Shown here: positions 15,204 to 24,355 of the stretch, in pieces
How positions within the stretch are numbered: position 1 is the first letter of the stretch
Layout: each line of letters opens with the position of its first letter
NCBI RefSeq assembly: GCF_039532215.1
Contig: NZ_BAAARN010000003.1
Coordinates: 450,485 to 514,484 of the forward strand
DNA length: 64,000 nucleotides
Source of the DNA: Pedococcus aerophilus
Lineage (GTDB): Bacteria > Actinomycetota > Actinomycetes > Actinomycetales > Dermatophilaceae
Direction: 5' to 3'
Made by a program: the position numbers and the translations under genes
The notes under the pieces: generated by a model
Databases searched by the model: none
Seen by the model: only the letters and a program-made list of their open reading frames with translations
Told to the model about the DNA's origin: nothing

Positions 15204-16742
15204 ATGACCGAAGCCACCGCCCTCGGCGGAACGGACACCGCGCGCGGACTGCCGGGCGAGCGGACCCCCACCGTCAACACCACGGCCGTCCTGCGGATCC
15301 TCGTCCTCGCCACCTTCATCGTCATCCTCAACGAGACGATCATGGTCAACGCGATCCCGCGGCTGATGCGCGACTTCGACGTCCCGGCGACCAGCGCCCA
15401 GTGGTTGTCGACCGCCTTCATGCTGACGATGGCCGTCGTCATCCCCGTCACCGGCTGGTTCCTCCAGCGCGTCACCACGCGCACCGCCTACACGCTGGCG
15501 ATGAGCCTGTTCCTCACCGGGACGGCGCTGGCCGCGGTCGCCCCGACGTTCAGCATCCTGTTGGGCGCCCGGGTCATCCAGGCCAGCGGCACCGCGGTGA
15601 TGATGCCGCTGCTCATGACGACGATGCTCACGCTCGTGCCCATGCAGGACCGCGGCAAGGTGATGGGCAACGTCACCCTCGTCATGTCCGTCGCCCCGGC
15701 ACTCGGCCCGGCCGTCTCCGGGGTCCTGCTCCAGCTCGGGTCGTGGCGGCTCATCTTCGCCGTGGTGCTCCCGATCGCGGTCGTCATCACCGTGCTGGGT
15801 CTGCGCGAGCTGGTCAACATCGCCGAGCCCAAGCCGTCGCGGATCGACTGGTCCAGCGTGGCCCTGTCGGCCGTCGGGTTCGGCGCGCTCGTCTATGGCC
15901 TGAGCGGCCTCGGCGAGGGGTCGCACAGCACCGCCGCGATCCCCCCGGCGGTCACCACCGCGATCGGTGTCCTCTCGTTGGCCGTCTTCGTGTGGCGCCA
16001 GATCCGGCTCCAGCGCGGCGCCGGCCCGCTCCTCGACCTGCGCACCCTGACCTTCGCGCCGTTCGCCATCGCCCTGGCGCTGATGTGCGGGTCCTTCATG
16101 GCCCTGATGGGCGCGATGATCCTGCTGCCGCTCTACCTCCAGGAGGTCAAGGGCCTGAGCACCCTCACCACAGGGCTGCTGCTCATGCCGGGCGGGCTCG
16201 CCATGGGCGTGCTCGGCCCGTGGGTCGGCCGCGCCTACGACCGGTATGGCGCCGCCCGCCTGGTCGTCCCCGGCTCGGTCGTCATGGCGCTGACCCTGGT
16301 CGCGTTCACGCAGGTCGGTGTCGACACCCCGGCCTACCTCGTGCTCACCAACCACGTGGTGCTCAGCGCCGCGCTCGCGATGATCTTCACGCCGGTGTTC
16401 ACCTCAGGCCTGTCGGTCCTGCCTCCGCACCTCTACGCGCACGGCAGCGCGGTGCTCGGTTCGCTCCAGCAGGTCGCTGCCGCCGCCGGCACCGCCGTCG
16501 TCATCAGCGTCATGGCCGGGCGCACTGCCGCTGCCGCCGCGGACGGCGCCTCGGGGACGGCCGCCCTGGCCACCGGCGCCCAGTGGGGCTTCGGCGTCGG
16601 AGCGGTGCTGGCGGTGGGGGCCGTCGTCATCTCGTTCTTCGTCCGCACGCCGAAGGTCGACCCCCACGGCGACCACCACGGCGCTTCCCACGACTCGGAC
16701 GACAGCCTTGCCGCTGCCGAGCCGCAGCACGCGGAGCAGTGA
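15204..16742 (+). CDS. MFS multidrug exporter, DHA2 (EmrB/QacA) type
   Basis: The 512-residue membrane protein has 14 predicted helices. Family motifs include FIVILNETIMVNAIPRLM (motif D1-like), SAQWLSTAFMLTMAVVIPVTGW (motif C/B region) and RVIQASGTAVMMPL. DHA2 members export drugs and dyes with the proton gradient. AAGGA lies 7 nt before the ATG. A 138-bp leader holds a TTGAGC and CAGGAT pair 18 bp apart as a possible promoter. Its stop overlaps the next gene by 4 bp. Confidence 0.88.
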   Translation: MTEATALGGTDTARGLPGERTPTVNTTAVLRILVLATFIVILNETIMVNAIPRLMRDFDVPATSAQWLSTAFMLTMAVVIPVTGWFLQRVTTRTAYTLAMSLFLTGTALAAVAPTFSILLGARVIQASGTAVMMPLLMTTMLTLVPMQDRGKVMGNVTLVMSVAPALGPAVSGVLLQLGSWRLIFAVVLPIAVVITVLGLRELVNIAEPKPSRIDWSSVALSAVGFGALVYGLSGLGEGSHSTAAIPPAVTTAIGVLSLAVFVWRQIRLQRGAGPLLDLRTLTFAPFAIALALMCGSFMALMGAMILLPLYLQEVKGLSTLTTGLLLMPGGLAMGVLGPWVGRAYDRYGAARLVVPGSVVMALTLVAFTQVGVDTPAYLVLTNHVVLSAALAMIFTPVFTSGLSVLPPHLYAHGSAVLGSLQQVAAAAGTAVVISVMAGRTAAAAADGASGTAALATGAQWGFGVGAVLAVGAVVISFFVRTPKVDPHGDHHGASHDSDDSLAAAEPQHAEQ

Positions 16743-17431
16743 CCTCGGCGCCGGTCGTCGAGGCGGTGCGGTCGGCCCTCGCCTCAGCCGGCGACCCCGA
16801 CCGCGCCGTCGCGCAGCAGGCATACATGAAGTCGGCGATGCCCTACCGCGGCATCACCGCACCGGAGCTCAAGGCCCTGCTGCGCCCGCTGCTGGCTGAC
16901 CCCGCCCTCGAGCTGCCCGGCCGCGGGGCGTGGGAGGGCGCGGTCCGCGAGCTCTGGGACGGCGCGACCCACCGCGAGGAGCGCTACGCCGCAACGGCTC
17001 TCACCGGGCACCGCGCCTACCAGCGGTGGCAGGACCCCGACACGCTCGAGCTCTACCGGCACCTGGTCGTCACCGGTGCCTGGTGGGACCACGTCGACGA
17101 GATCGCCAGCCAACGCATCGGCCCGATCCTGCTCTCCCACCGCGAGGAGGTCACGCCCGTCATCCTCGACTGGGCGCAGGACGACGACCCGTGGCTGCGA
17201 CGGACGGCGGTCATCAGCCAGCTGACCTTCCGCGAGAGGACCGACCTCGGGCTGCTGCGCGCGACGATCGAGCCCAACCTCGACGACACGAGCTTCTGGC
17301 TCCGCAAGGCCATCGGCTGGGCGCTGCGCCAGTACGCCCGGACCGACCCGGACTGGGTGCGGGCGACGGTGGCGGAGTACGGCGAGCGCTTGTCCGGCCT
17401 CAGTCGTCGTGAGGCCCTGAAGCACCTCTGA
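16739..17431 (+). CDS. DNA alkylation repair protein, AlkD type
   Basis: The 230-residue HEAT-repeat protein starts at GTG 16739 in the MFS stop. AlkD excises cationic N3- and N7-alkylated bases without base flipping. The expected residues are seen: W and D in GAWWDHVDEIAS and the Arg in WLRRTAVISQL. It is co-translated with a drug exporter, which suggests joint defence against alkylating compounds; this is inference. The 3' end overlaps that of the convergent MFS gene by 32 bp. Confidence 0.87.
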   Translation: MTSAPVVEAVRSALASAGDPDRAVAQQAYMKSAMPYRGITAPELKALLRPLLADPALELPGRGAWEGAVRELWDGATHREERYAATALTGHRAYQRWQDPDTLELYRHLVVTGAWWDHVDEIASQRIGPILLSHREEVTPVILDWAQDDDPWLRRTAVISQLTFRERTDLGLLRATIEPNLDDTSFWLRKAIGWALRQYARTDPDWVRATVAEYGERLSGLSRREALKHL

Positions 17432-18680
17432 CGTCGGACGGGGTCGCGGTCGGCGTGGGCACACCGCGAAGCACCGGCACGGCGACGACCAGCGCCGCCA
17501 ACGACGAGCCCGCCGCGACGAGGAAGGCCGCGCTGATCGAGCCACCGTCCGCGAGCGCCCCGGCCGTGAAGGCGCCGACCGAACCACCTGCGAGGAAGGC
17601 ACTGATCAGCCACGCGAAGGCCTCGGTCGTCGTCCCCACCGGAGCGAGCCGGTCGACGACCTGGAACACGCAGGTCAGCGTCAGCGGCAGGCCGATGCCG
17701 CTCAGGACGGTGAGCACGGCCATGACCGGTGGCTGCGCCGGGGTCCAGGCCAGGGCGGCATACGTCGCGACGAGGGTGAGCAGGCCGAACGGCAGGTCGC
17801 GCAACGGATTCCGGTGGGGTGCGCGTCCGCTGTAGGCGAGGCCGCCGGCGAGCGCACCGAGGGCGTTGGCGGCGACCAGCCACGAGGCCCACCCGGGGGC
17901 GGACACAGACTCGGCGTAGGCGACCAGGGCCACCGCGGGGACGCCGATGGTGAGGCCGACGAGGAGGACGGCGATGTAGAGCACGCAGAGCCGGGCCGAG
18001 CGCAGCGGCCCGAGCCAGTGCCGCTCCTCGCGGACCGGCGTCCACTCGCGCGACACCCGCGACGCCGTGAACCACCACGTGCCGGCCACGCCGACCACCG
18101 CTGCAGCGATCAGCCCGCCGCCGTCGCCGAACCCTTGGGCCAGCAGGACGACGAGCGGGCCCAGGACGAACACGAGCTCCTGCGCCGCGGCGTCGACCGC
18201 GAACGCCGCCGGCACCTCGCGCGCGGGCAGGACCGAGGGCCAGAGGGTGCGCAGGGCGGGTTCGAGCGGCGGGGTCATCAGGCCGGCCACGAGCGCGACC
18301 AGCAGACCGGCGAGGCCCGGGGCGAAGGGCACCGCCGCCAGCGCCACCGACGACACGATGCCACCGAGGACCAGCGTGCCTCGTTGACCGCGAGCGTCCA
18401 TGACGCGCGACAGGACAGGGCCGCCGAGGCAGGCGCCGAGGGAGTACGCGGCGGTGAGCAGCCCGGCGCGGGCGAAGTCGGCACCGCTCTCGCGGGTGAA
18501 CAGCACCAGCGCCAGCGGCACCATGCCCGTGGGCAACCGGCCGAGCAGCGCCGAGAACAGCAGACGGCTGACGTGCGGGCGACGCAGCAGCTCGACCGGC
18601 CCGACGGTCGCGGCTGCGGCAGGTGCCGTGGACGACGGCGCCGCGGTGCCGTCTCCGGCCGGGTGGTGCGGTTCAGCCAC
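17400..18680 (-). CDS. MFS transporter
   Basis: The 426-residue protein has 12 predicted membrane helices with an MFS motif A-like loop (RVMDARGQRGTL). The GTG start at 18680 overlaps the upstream deacetylase gene by 8 bp (GTGGCTGA), which fixes the start; the frame is open further upstream but overlaps that gene. The substrate is unknown. Its end overlaps the convergent AlkD-like gene by 32 bp. Confidence 0.82.
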   Translation of the reverse strand: MAEPHHPAGDGTAAPSSTAPAAAATVGPVELLRRPHVSRLLFSALLGRLPTGMVPLALVLFTRESGADFARAGLLTAAYSLGACLGGPVLSRVMDARGQRGTLVLGGIVSSVALAAVPFAPGLAGLLVALVAGLMTPPLEPALRTLWPSVLPAREVPAAFAVDAAAQELVFVLGPLVVLLAQGFGDGGGLIAAAVVGVAGTWWFTASRVSREWTPVREERHWLGPLRSARLCVLYIAVLLVGLTIGVPAVALVAYAESVSAPGWASWLVAANALGALAGGLAYSGRAPHRNPLRDLPFGLLTLVATYAALAWTPAQPPVMAVLTVLSGIGLPLTLTCVFQVVDRLAPVGTTTEAFAWLISAFLAGGSVGAFTAGALADGGSISAAFLVAAGSSLAALVVAVPVLRGVPTPTATPSDVRGASGPHDD

Positions 18681-19482
18681 CGAAGGGCCAGCCCGGCTGC
18701 ATACCGGGCTCACGGCCGGGCTCGATGTAGTGCTCGAAGCCGAAGAAGGCGAGGAAGTACTCCTCGGGCATGCCGAGCATGCCCTCGATGTCGGTCGCCT
18801 GGCTGGCGTGCGCCTCGAGGGCGGCACGACGCTGGGGCAGGTAGTCGGTGACGTCGACGCGCCAGTGGATCTCTGCCTCGGGCGTGCCGAGAGGGTTGCC
18901 ATCGTCCATGTCGCTGTCGGGGTCGAAGCTCTTGTCCCCCTGTCCGGCGGCCACCGCGGCCTGGTGGAAGGTCCGCATCTGGTCGCGGTTCATCGTCGAC
19001 TCGAGCAGCCGCGGCCGTCGCGTCGCGAGCTCGGCCGCTCGGTGCACGACGGCGTGGACCCGGACGTGGTCGGGGTGGCCGTAGCCGCCGTGCCAGTCGT
19101 AGCCCACGAGGACATCAGCGTCCTCCTCGTCGAGGATGGCGGCCAGCCGCCCGGCGGCCTCGTCGAGGTCGGCGGAGTGGAACGCGCCCTCGTGGCCGTT
19201 CTGCTCCCACCCGGTCATGCCCGAGTCGCGGTAGCCGAGCCAGGCGACCCGCTGCACCCCGAGGACGGCGGCCGAGGCCTCGGCCTCGCGCCGGCGCCAG
19301 TCGGTGAGGGTCTCGCCCTCGGGCAGACCAGCCCTGGGCTCCTCGCCGTGCTCGCCGCCGGTGCCGTAGACGGTGACGACCCGGCTCCCCTCGGCGCTCG
19401 CACGGGCCATCGCGCCCGCGGTCTGCGAGGCCTCGTCGTCGGGGTGGGCGTGGAGGAACACGATCGTCGGCACGGGGTCCAT
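18673..19482 (-). CDS. PIG-L / LmbE family N-acetyl-sugar deacetylase
   Basis: The 269-residue protein has the zinc-site motifs AHPDDE (near residue 12) and HPDHVRVH. Family members remove acetyl groups from GlcNAc-linked substrates, including the mycothiol enzymes MshB and Mca, but the sequence around TGGEHGEEP matches neither closely, so a general PIG-L call is safest. It is translationally coupled to the MFS gene, and an export link is possible. A GAGGGG lies shortly before the ATG at 19482. Confidence 0.82.
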   Translation of the reverse strand: MDPVPTIVFLHAHPDDEASQTAGAMARASAEGSRVVTVYGTGGEHGEEPRAGLPEGETLTDWRRREAEASAAVLGVQRVAWLGYRDSGMTGWEQNGHEGAFHSADLDEAAGRLAAILDEEDADVLVGYDWHGGYGHPDHVRVHAVVHRAAELATRRPRLLESTMNRDQMRTFHQAAVAAGQGDKSFDPDSDMDDGNPLGTPEAEIHWRVDVTDYLPQRRAALEAHASQATDIEGMLGMPEEYFLAFFGFEHYIEPGREPGMQPGWPFGG

Positions 19483-19534
19483 CCTGCCCCTCGACAGTGC
19501 CGCACCGGGGTCGACGTCGAAAGGTCACGAAATG

Positions 19535-19560
19535 ATAAATAGTTAATAGCCACTATTTAT
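19535..19560. promoter_or_regulatory. AT-rich inverted repeat, probable operator of the beta-glucoside module
   Basis: ATAAATAGT (19535-19543) and ACTATTTAT (19552-19560) form a perfect 9-bp inverted repeat around TAATAGCC, in a markedly AT-rich island. It is followed at once by the transporter gene and lies back to back with the PIG-L gene. It is probably the operator of the TetR encoded after the GH3 gene, or part of the promoter itself. Confidence 0.6.
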
Positions 19561-19642
19561 TAATGACATGGAGACCTGCTCCACTGAGGAGGTAGAGGGT
19601 CAGGCACCGGCGCCGGACCCACAGGGACACTCGGAGTCAACG

Positions 19643-20956
19643 ATGACCATCCCCACGCACACCGCGCTCGCCCCCGAACCGCCAGCTCCCCGCTGCGGCG
19701 AACGGCCCACCGAGCCCAAGTCCGCCCTGTTCGTCGCCGCCCTCGGCTTCGCGCAGTTCGGCCTCTTCGTCGCCCTGCTCGGACCGGTCATCGTCTCGAT
19801 GGCCCTCAAGGTCAACACGATCCTGGCCACGCCGACCGAGCGCACCAGCGCCCTCGGCGTCATCCTCGGCGTCGGGGCGGTGGCCGCGTTCGTCGGCAAC
19901 GCCCTCTTCGGCCGCCTCTCCGACCGCACCACCTCCCGCTACGGCCGTCGCCGCCCGTGGATGGTCGGCGGCGTCGCCGTCCTCACCCTGGCGCTGTGGT
20001 TCATCGCCACCGCCGACTCGGTCCCGGCCCTGGCCGCCGGCTGGTTCGTCGCGCAGCTCGGCGCCAACGCCACGCTCGCGTCGTTCATCGCGACCCTGGC
20101 CGACCAGCTCCCCGAGCGGCAGTACGCCAAGGTCTCCGCCATGGTGGGCATCATGCAGAACGTCGGCATCCTCGGCGCCAGCCAGATCGCCGCGCAGTTC
20201 ACCTCGGACATGCTGGCCCTGTTCCTCGTCCCCGCCGCCGTCGGCGTGGTCGGGATCCTCGCGTATGCAGCCGTGCTCAAGGACCCGGTGCTGCAGACCC
20301 GGCCCGGACGCCTGGACCTGCACACCCTGGCCTCGTCGTTCTGGGTCAACCCGTTCACCCACCGCGACTTCGGGCTGGCCTGGTGGAGCCGCTTCCTCAT
20401 CATCCTGAGCAGCTTCCTGTTCTCGACCTTCCGCCTGAACTTCCTCGTCGACCGCGTCGGCCTCACCGACGCCAGGGCCGCCGGGGCGATCGCCACCGGC
20501 ATCCTCATCTACACCGCCGTGCTCGTCGTCTCCGGCTGGGTCGCCGGCGTCATCTCCGACCGCACCGGCAAGCGCAAGATGCTCGTCGCCTCCTCCACCG
20601 CGCTGTTCGCCCTCGGGGTCGCCGTCCTCGCCCACACCCACACCCTCAGCGGCTTCTACCTCGTCGAGGCGATCATGGGCGTCGCCTACGGCATCTACAT
20701 GAGCGTCGACATGGCGCTCGTCCTCGAGGTCCTGCCCAACCCGGAGGACTCCGGCAAGGACCTCGGCGTCTTCAACATGGCCAACGCCATCCCGCAGTCG
20801 GCAGCACCGTTCCTCGGCTCGGTCCTGCTCGGCGTCGGCGCAGCCTCCACCGCGGGCGGATCCTCCTCGCCCAACTACACCCTCATGCTCTGGGCGGCCG
20901 CGATCGCGGCGCTCATCGGGGCCCTCGTGGTCCTCCCGATCAGGAAAGTGAAGTGA
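19643..20956 (+). CDS. MFS transporter, probable glycoside/oligosaccharide uptake
   Basis: The 437-residue 12-helix protein belongs to the MFS group near SLC45 and GPH-type sugar carriers, with GRLSDRTTSRYGRRRPWM as a motif A variant and PNPEDSGKDLGVFNMAN near helix 10. It is 5 bp from a GH3 beta-glucosidase and close to a TetR regulator, so uptake of a beta-linked disaccharide is inferred. GGAG lies 7 nt before the ATG at 19643. An ATG at 19568, next to the AT-rich operator, would add 25 residues and could be a leaderless start. Confidence 0.78.
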   Translation: MTIPTHTALAPEPPAPRCGERPTEPKSALFVAALGFAQFGLFVALLGPVIVSMALKVNTILATPTERTSALGVILGVGAVAAFVGNALFGRLSDRTTSRYGRRRPWMVGGVAVLTLALWFIATADSVPALAAGWFVAQLGANATLASFIATLADQLPERQYAKVSAMVGIMQNVGILGASQIAAQFTSDMLALFLVPAAVGVVGILAYAAVLKDPVLQTRPGRLDLHTLASSFWVNPFTHRDFGLAWWSRFLIILSSFLFSTFRLNFLVDRVGLTDARAAGAIATGILIYTAVLVVSGWVAGVISDRTGKRKMLVASSTALFALGVAVLAHTHTLSGFYLVEAIMGVAYGIYMSVDMALVLEVLPNPEDSGKDLGVFNMANAIPQSAAPFLGSVLLGVGAASTAGGSSSPNYTLMLWAAAIAALIGALVVLPIRKVK

Positions 20957-20961
20957 CCAGC

Positions 20962-23568
20962 ATGACCGCCACCACCGACCGTCCCACCGCCTCCGCCGCC
21001 ACCCCCGGCGAGGCGCCCGCGGGCCGCGACCACGCGGCATACCTCGAGCTCGTCGGCCGGCTCGACCTGGCCACCAAGGTGCGGCTCCTCACCGGCGCCA
21101 CGTCGTTCACGCTGCACGGTGAGGAGTCGATCGGGCTGGCACCGATGGCGTTCTCCGACGGGCCGACCGGAGTCCGCGGCCTGAAGTTCACCGGCGGCGA
21201 CCACGTCGCGCTCTTCCCCAGCGCCACGGTGCTCGCGAGCGCCTGGAGCGAGGAGACCGCGCACGAGGTCGGCGAGATGCTCGCCGAGGAGGCCGAGCGC
21301 CAGCAGATCCACGTCGTCCTCGGGCCGACCATCAACCTGCACCGCACCCCGCTCGGCGGTCGCCTCTTCGAGGCCTACTCCGAGGACCCGCTGCTCACCG
21401 GCAAGCTCGCCGCCGCCTACGTGCGGGGTCTGCAGGGGCGCGGGATCGGCGCCTGCCTCAAGCACCTCGTGGCCAACGAGTCCGAGACCCTGCGCAACTA
21501 CATGAACTCCGTCGTCAGCGAGACGGCCCTGCGCGAGGTGTACCTACTGCCGTTCGAGATCGCGGTCCAGGACGCCGACGCGTGGTCGATCATGGCCGCC
21601 TACAACGACATCAACGGTGTCGCCGCGACGGAGCAGAACCACGTCAACAACACCGTCGTCAAGGGCGACTGGGGCTGGGACGGGCTGCTCATGTCGGACT
21701 GGTTCGCCACGAAGACCTCTGCTCCGGCGGCCCTCGGCGGGCTCGACCTCGTCATGCCCGGCCCGGACGGCCCTTGGGGCGAGGCGCTGGTCGCCGACGT
21801 CGAGTCCGGCGCCGTGCACGAGTCGGTCATCGACGAGCACGTCGTGCGGTTGCTCCGCCTGGCCGAGCGCGTCGGCGCCCTGGGCTCGACGGACGAGCAG
21901 CGGGTGTGGCCGACCGAGTCGCTCGCCCCCGACGCCCCGGCCCGGCGCGCGCAGCTGCGCCGCCTCGCCACCGACGGCATGGTCGTGCTGAAGAACGCCG
22001 GAGGCATCCTGCCCCTGGCCGCAACAGGACCAGACTCCGGCGCGGGCACCGCGGGGGATGCCCGCGCCGGCACCGTCGCGCTCATCGGTCGCCACGGCAT
22101 CGACACCATCTGCATGGGTGGAGGCTCTGCCACGGTGAACCCGCCCTACCAGGTCTCGATCGCCGAGGGCCTCGAGGCCGCGATCGGCGACCGTCTCCTG
22201 GTCGTCGACGGTGTCGAGGTCCGCGATCGTGCGGTCGTCGCCGAGCCCTCCGCCATCACCGACCCGGAGACGGGCGAGCCCGGCCTGCGCGTCGCCTACC
22301 TCGACGCCGAGGGTGTCGTCATGGCCAGCGAGCACAGCAGCGTCGCCTCGATCGTGACCGGCTGGGACGACGTGCTGCCGCGTCCGACCGAGCAGGTCGT
22401 GCTGACGGCCCGCCTCACGGGCTCCGGGCCGGTCCGCCTCGGCGTGCTCGGCACCGGCACCTGGACGATCGACCTCGACGGCGAGCGGGTCGGATCCGCC
22501 GAGCTGGTCGCCGAGGGGTTCGACCCCGGCGAGTCGATGCTCAAGCCCCCGGTCTGGACCATCGACACCGACGCGACCACGACGACCGACGACGAGGGCA
22601 CGCGCGAGGGCGCGCTCGTCACCGCGACCGTGACCGTGGTCCGCTCGGAGCCGCAGCCCGGCCCCGACGGCAAGCTCAGCACCCTCTCGCACGTCATCGC
22701 GTCCGGCATGGGGATGAAGGGGCTCGTCGTCTCCCCGGTCCCCGCACCCGCGTCCGAGGTCCTCGAATCGGTAACTGCCGCAGCGGCATCCGCTGACGTC
22801 GCGGTCGTCGTCGTCGGCCTCACCGAGGAGCAGGAGACCGAGGCCACCGACAAGTCGACCCTCGCCCTGCTCGGCGACCAGGACGCCATGGTCTCGGCCG
22901 TCGCAGCCGCCGCGAGCCGCACGGTCGTCGTCGTCAACGCCTCCACCCCGGTGCTCATGCCGTGGTTCGACGAGGTCGACGCCGTCCTCGTCGTCGGCCT
23001 GCCCGGTCAGGAGGGTGGCCACGCGGTGGCCGATGCCCTGCTCGGGGTGCGTGAGCCCGCAGGTCGCCTGGTCACCTCGTGGCCGAGCGCCGACGAAGCA
23101 GCCCCGGCCTGGGAGGTCGTCCCCGACGGCCTGACGCTGGAGTACACCGACGGCACCTTCGTCGGCTACCGCGGGTTCGCTGCCGGTCACGCCCCTGCCC
23201 CGGCCCACTGGCTCGGTGCCGGTGACGGGTATGGCGCGTGGACCTACGGCGCCGCCCGCCTCCTCGAGGGCGGGTCGGGTGCGCCCTCGGTCGAGGTGAC
23301 CGTGGCGAACAGCTCGACCCACGACTCGCGCGAGGTGGTGCAGGTCTACCTGCGCCCCGACACCGAAGACCAGCCGGTGCGCCTCGTCGGGTTCGCCCCG
23401 GTGCAGGTGGCCGCGGGATCCGAGGCCACGGTCACGGTGGACACCGACGCCCGGTTGTGGCGTCGCTGGGACGAGGCGGCGAACGCCTGGGGCGAGCCGC
23501 TGACCGGCGGCACCCTCCTCGTCGCCCGGGGCCTCGGCGACGTGCAGGCCGAGCTGCCCCTCGCCTGA
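20962..23568 (+). CDS. Glycoside hydrolase family 3 beta-glucosidase with PA14-type insert
   Basis: The 868-residue enzyme has the GH3 TIM-barrel with KHLVANESETLRN, the nucleophile Asp in GLLMSDWF, then the alpha/beta sandwich (VVVLKN region), an inserted PA14-like beta domain at about residues 400-560, and a C-terminal fibronectin III-like domain (SREVVQVYL). There is no signal peptide, so it acts in the cytoplasm on imported beta-glucosides. The start could also be GTG 20953, which overlaps the transporter stop. A REP-like palindrome follows. Confidence 0.9.
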   Translation: MTATTDRPTASAATPGEAPAGRDHAAYLELVGRLDLATKVRLLTGATSFTLHGEESIGLAPMAFSDGPTGVRGLKFTGGDHVALFPSATVLASAWSEETAHEVGEMLAEEAERQQIHVVLGPTINLHRTPLGGRLFEAYSEDPLLTGKLAAAYVRGLQGRGIGACLKHLVANESETLRNYMNSVVSETALREVYLLPFEIAVQDADAWSIMAAYNDINGVAATEQNHVNNTVVKGDWGWDGLLMSDWFATKTSAPAALGGLDLVMPGPDGPWGEALVADVESGAVHESVIDEHVVRLLRLAERVGALGSTDEQRVWPTESLAPDAPARRAQLRRLATDGMVVLKNAGGILPLAATGPDSGAGTAGDARAGTVALIGRHGIDTICMGGGSATVNPPYQVSIAEGLEAAIGDRLLVVDGVEVRDRAVVAEPSAITDPETGEPGLRVAYLDAEGVVMASEHSSVASIVTGWDDVLPRPTEQVVLTARLTGSGPVRLGVLGTGTWTIDLDGERVGSAELVAEGFDPGESMLKPPVWTIDTDATTTTDDEGTREGALVTATVTVVRSEPQPGPDGKLSTLSHVIASGMGMKGLVVSPVPAPASEVLESVTAAAASADVAVVVVGLTEEQETEATDKSTLALLGDQDAMVSAVAAAASRTVVVVNASTPVLMPWFDEVDAVLVVGLPGQEGGHAVADALLGVREPAGRLVTSWPSADEAAPAWEVVPDGLTLEYTDGTFVGYRGFAAGHAPAPAHWLGAGDGYGAWTYGAARLLEGGSGAPSVEVTVANSSTHDSREVVQVYLRPDTEDQPVRLVGFAPVQVAAGSEATVTVDTDARLWRRWDEAANAWGEPLTGGTLLVARGLGDVQAELPLA

Positions 23569-23595
23569 CGCCGGCTCACGGCTCCTGCCTTCGCC

Positions 23596-23643
23596 GGGTC
23601 GATGTGAGCACGCCGCACATCACGGGCGCGTTCACATCGACCC
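23596..23643. repeat. 48-bp palindromic element, copy 1
   Basis: The element begins GGGTCGATGTGA and ends TCACATCGACCC, with an 8-bp GC-rich inner arm pair around a short loop. A second copy with the same length and the same arms lies at 52352-52399. Here it lies between the GH3 gene and the TetR gene and may act as a terminator. See findings. Confidence 0.8.
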
Positions 23644-23697
23644 GCGGAGGATCAGGGAGGCGAAGGGGAGGGAGGGGGAGCAGGTGAGCACACGGCA

Positions 23698-23703
23698 TAC
23701 AGT
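23698..23703 (+). promoter_or_regulatory. -10 box of a leaderless transcript (TetR gene)
   Basis: TACAGT ends 7 nt before the ATG at 23711, with no ribosome-binding site, so this start is chosen over the in-frame GTG at 23684. Confidence 0.55.
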
Positions 23704-23710
23704 CACTGAC

Positions 23711-24352
23711 ATGTCAGCCACGTCGGACCGGGCCGCACCCCGCCGCGGGCGTGGCCGTCCGCGCGGCACCGGCACCGGCCAGACCCGCGAACGCATCGTC
23801 GCGGCGGCGGCGGAGCTGTTCGCCGAGCGCGGGTTCCACGCGACGCCGATGACGAGCATCGCCGAGGCCGCCGGGCTGAGCCAGACCGGGTTGCTGCACC
23901 ACTTCCCCGCGAAGGAGGAGCTGCTCGCCGCGGTGCTCGAGCAGCGCGACCTGCGCGACCTCGAGACCCTCGCGTCGACCCACGACCACCTCCCCCGCGG
24001 CTGGGAGGTGTGGGACGACATGGTCAGGCTCGTCGGGCTCAACAGCGAGCGTGAGGGTTTCGTGCGGTTGTTCACCAGCCTGGCCGGCGAGGCCGTCGAC
24101 CCGTCCCACCCCGGCCACGGCTGGCTCGGGGCGCACCACAGCGCAGCGGTCGAGTCGCTCGCGCACGCGCTGCGCGAGGCGGCGCGCGACGGGAAAGCGG
24201 ACGAGGACATCCCGGCCGAGCAGCTCGCCCGGCAGGCGGTCGCGCTGATGGACGGCCTGCAGCTGCAGTGGCTGATGCGCCCGGACGAGGTCGACATGGC
24301 CGCCGACTTCGCCTCCTGGGTGGAGACGGTCCGCCTCCGCTGGGGCACCTAG
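23711..24352 (+). CDS. TetR-family transcriptional regulator
   Basis: The 213-residue protein has a basic N-terminal tail (PRRGRGRPRG) and a TetR helix-turn-helix (RERIVAAAAELFAERGFHATPMTSIAEAAGLS, then LLHHFPAKEELL) followed by a helical ligand domain. It follows the GH3 gene and has its own promoter. It is probably the repressor of the transporter and glucosidase genes, acting at 19535-19560. Its end is 3 bp from the convergent L32 gene. Confidence 0.88.
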   Translation: MSATSDRAAPRRGRGRPRGTGTGQTRERIVAAAAELFAERGFHATPMTSIAEAAGLSQTGLLHHFPAKEELLAAVLEQRDLRDLETLASTHDHLPRGWEVWDDMVRLVGLNSEREGFVRLFTSLAGEAVDPSHPGHGWLGAHHSAAVESLAHALREAARDGKADEDIPAEQLARQAVALMDGLQLQWLMRPDEVDMAADFASWVETVRLRWGT

Positions 24353-24355
24353 GCC

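Noticed and set aside
14367-16355. A long minus-strand open frame continuing dnaB upstream by about 660 codons.
   Set aside because: It is antisense to the MFS gene 15204-16742 and reads as Arg/Gly-rich low-complexity sequence typical of the shadow frame of a GC-rich gene; the GTG at 14366 has a good ribosome-binding site and gives normal DnaB length.
18673-19482. Naming the PIG-L protein mshB or mca.
   Set aside because: Only the zinc motifs are shared; the sequence around the active site matches neither subfamily closely.
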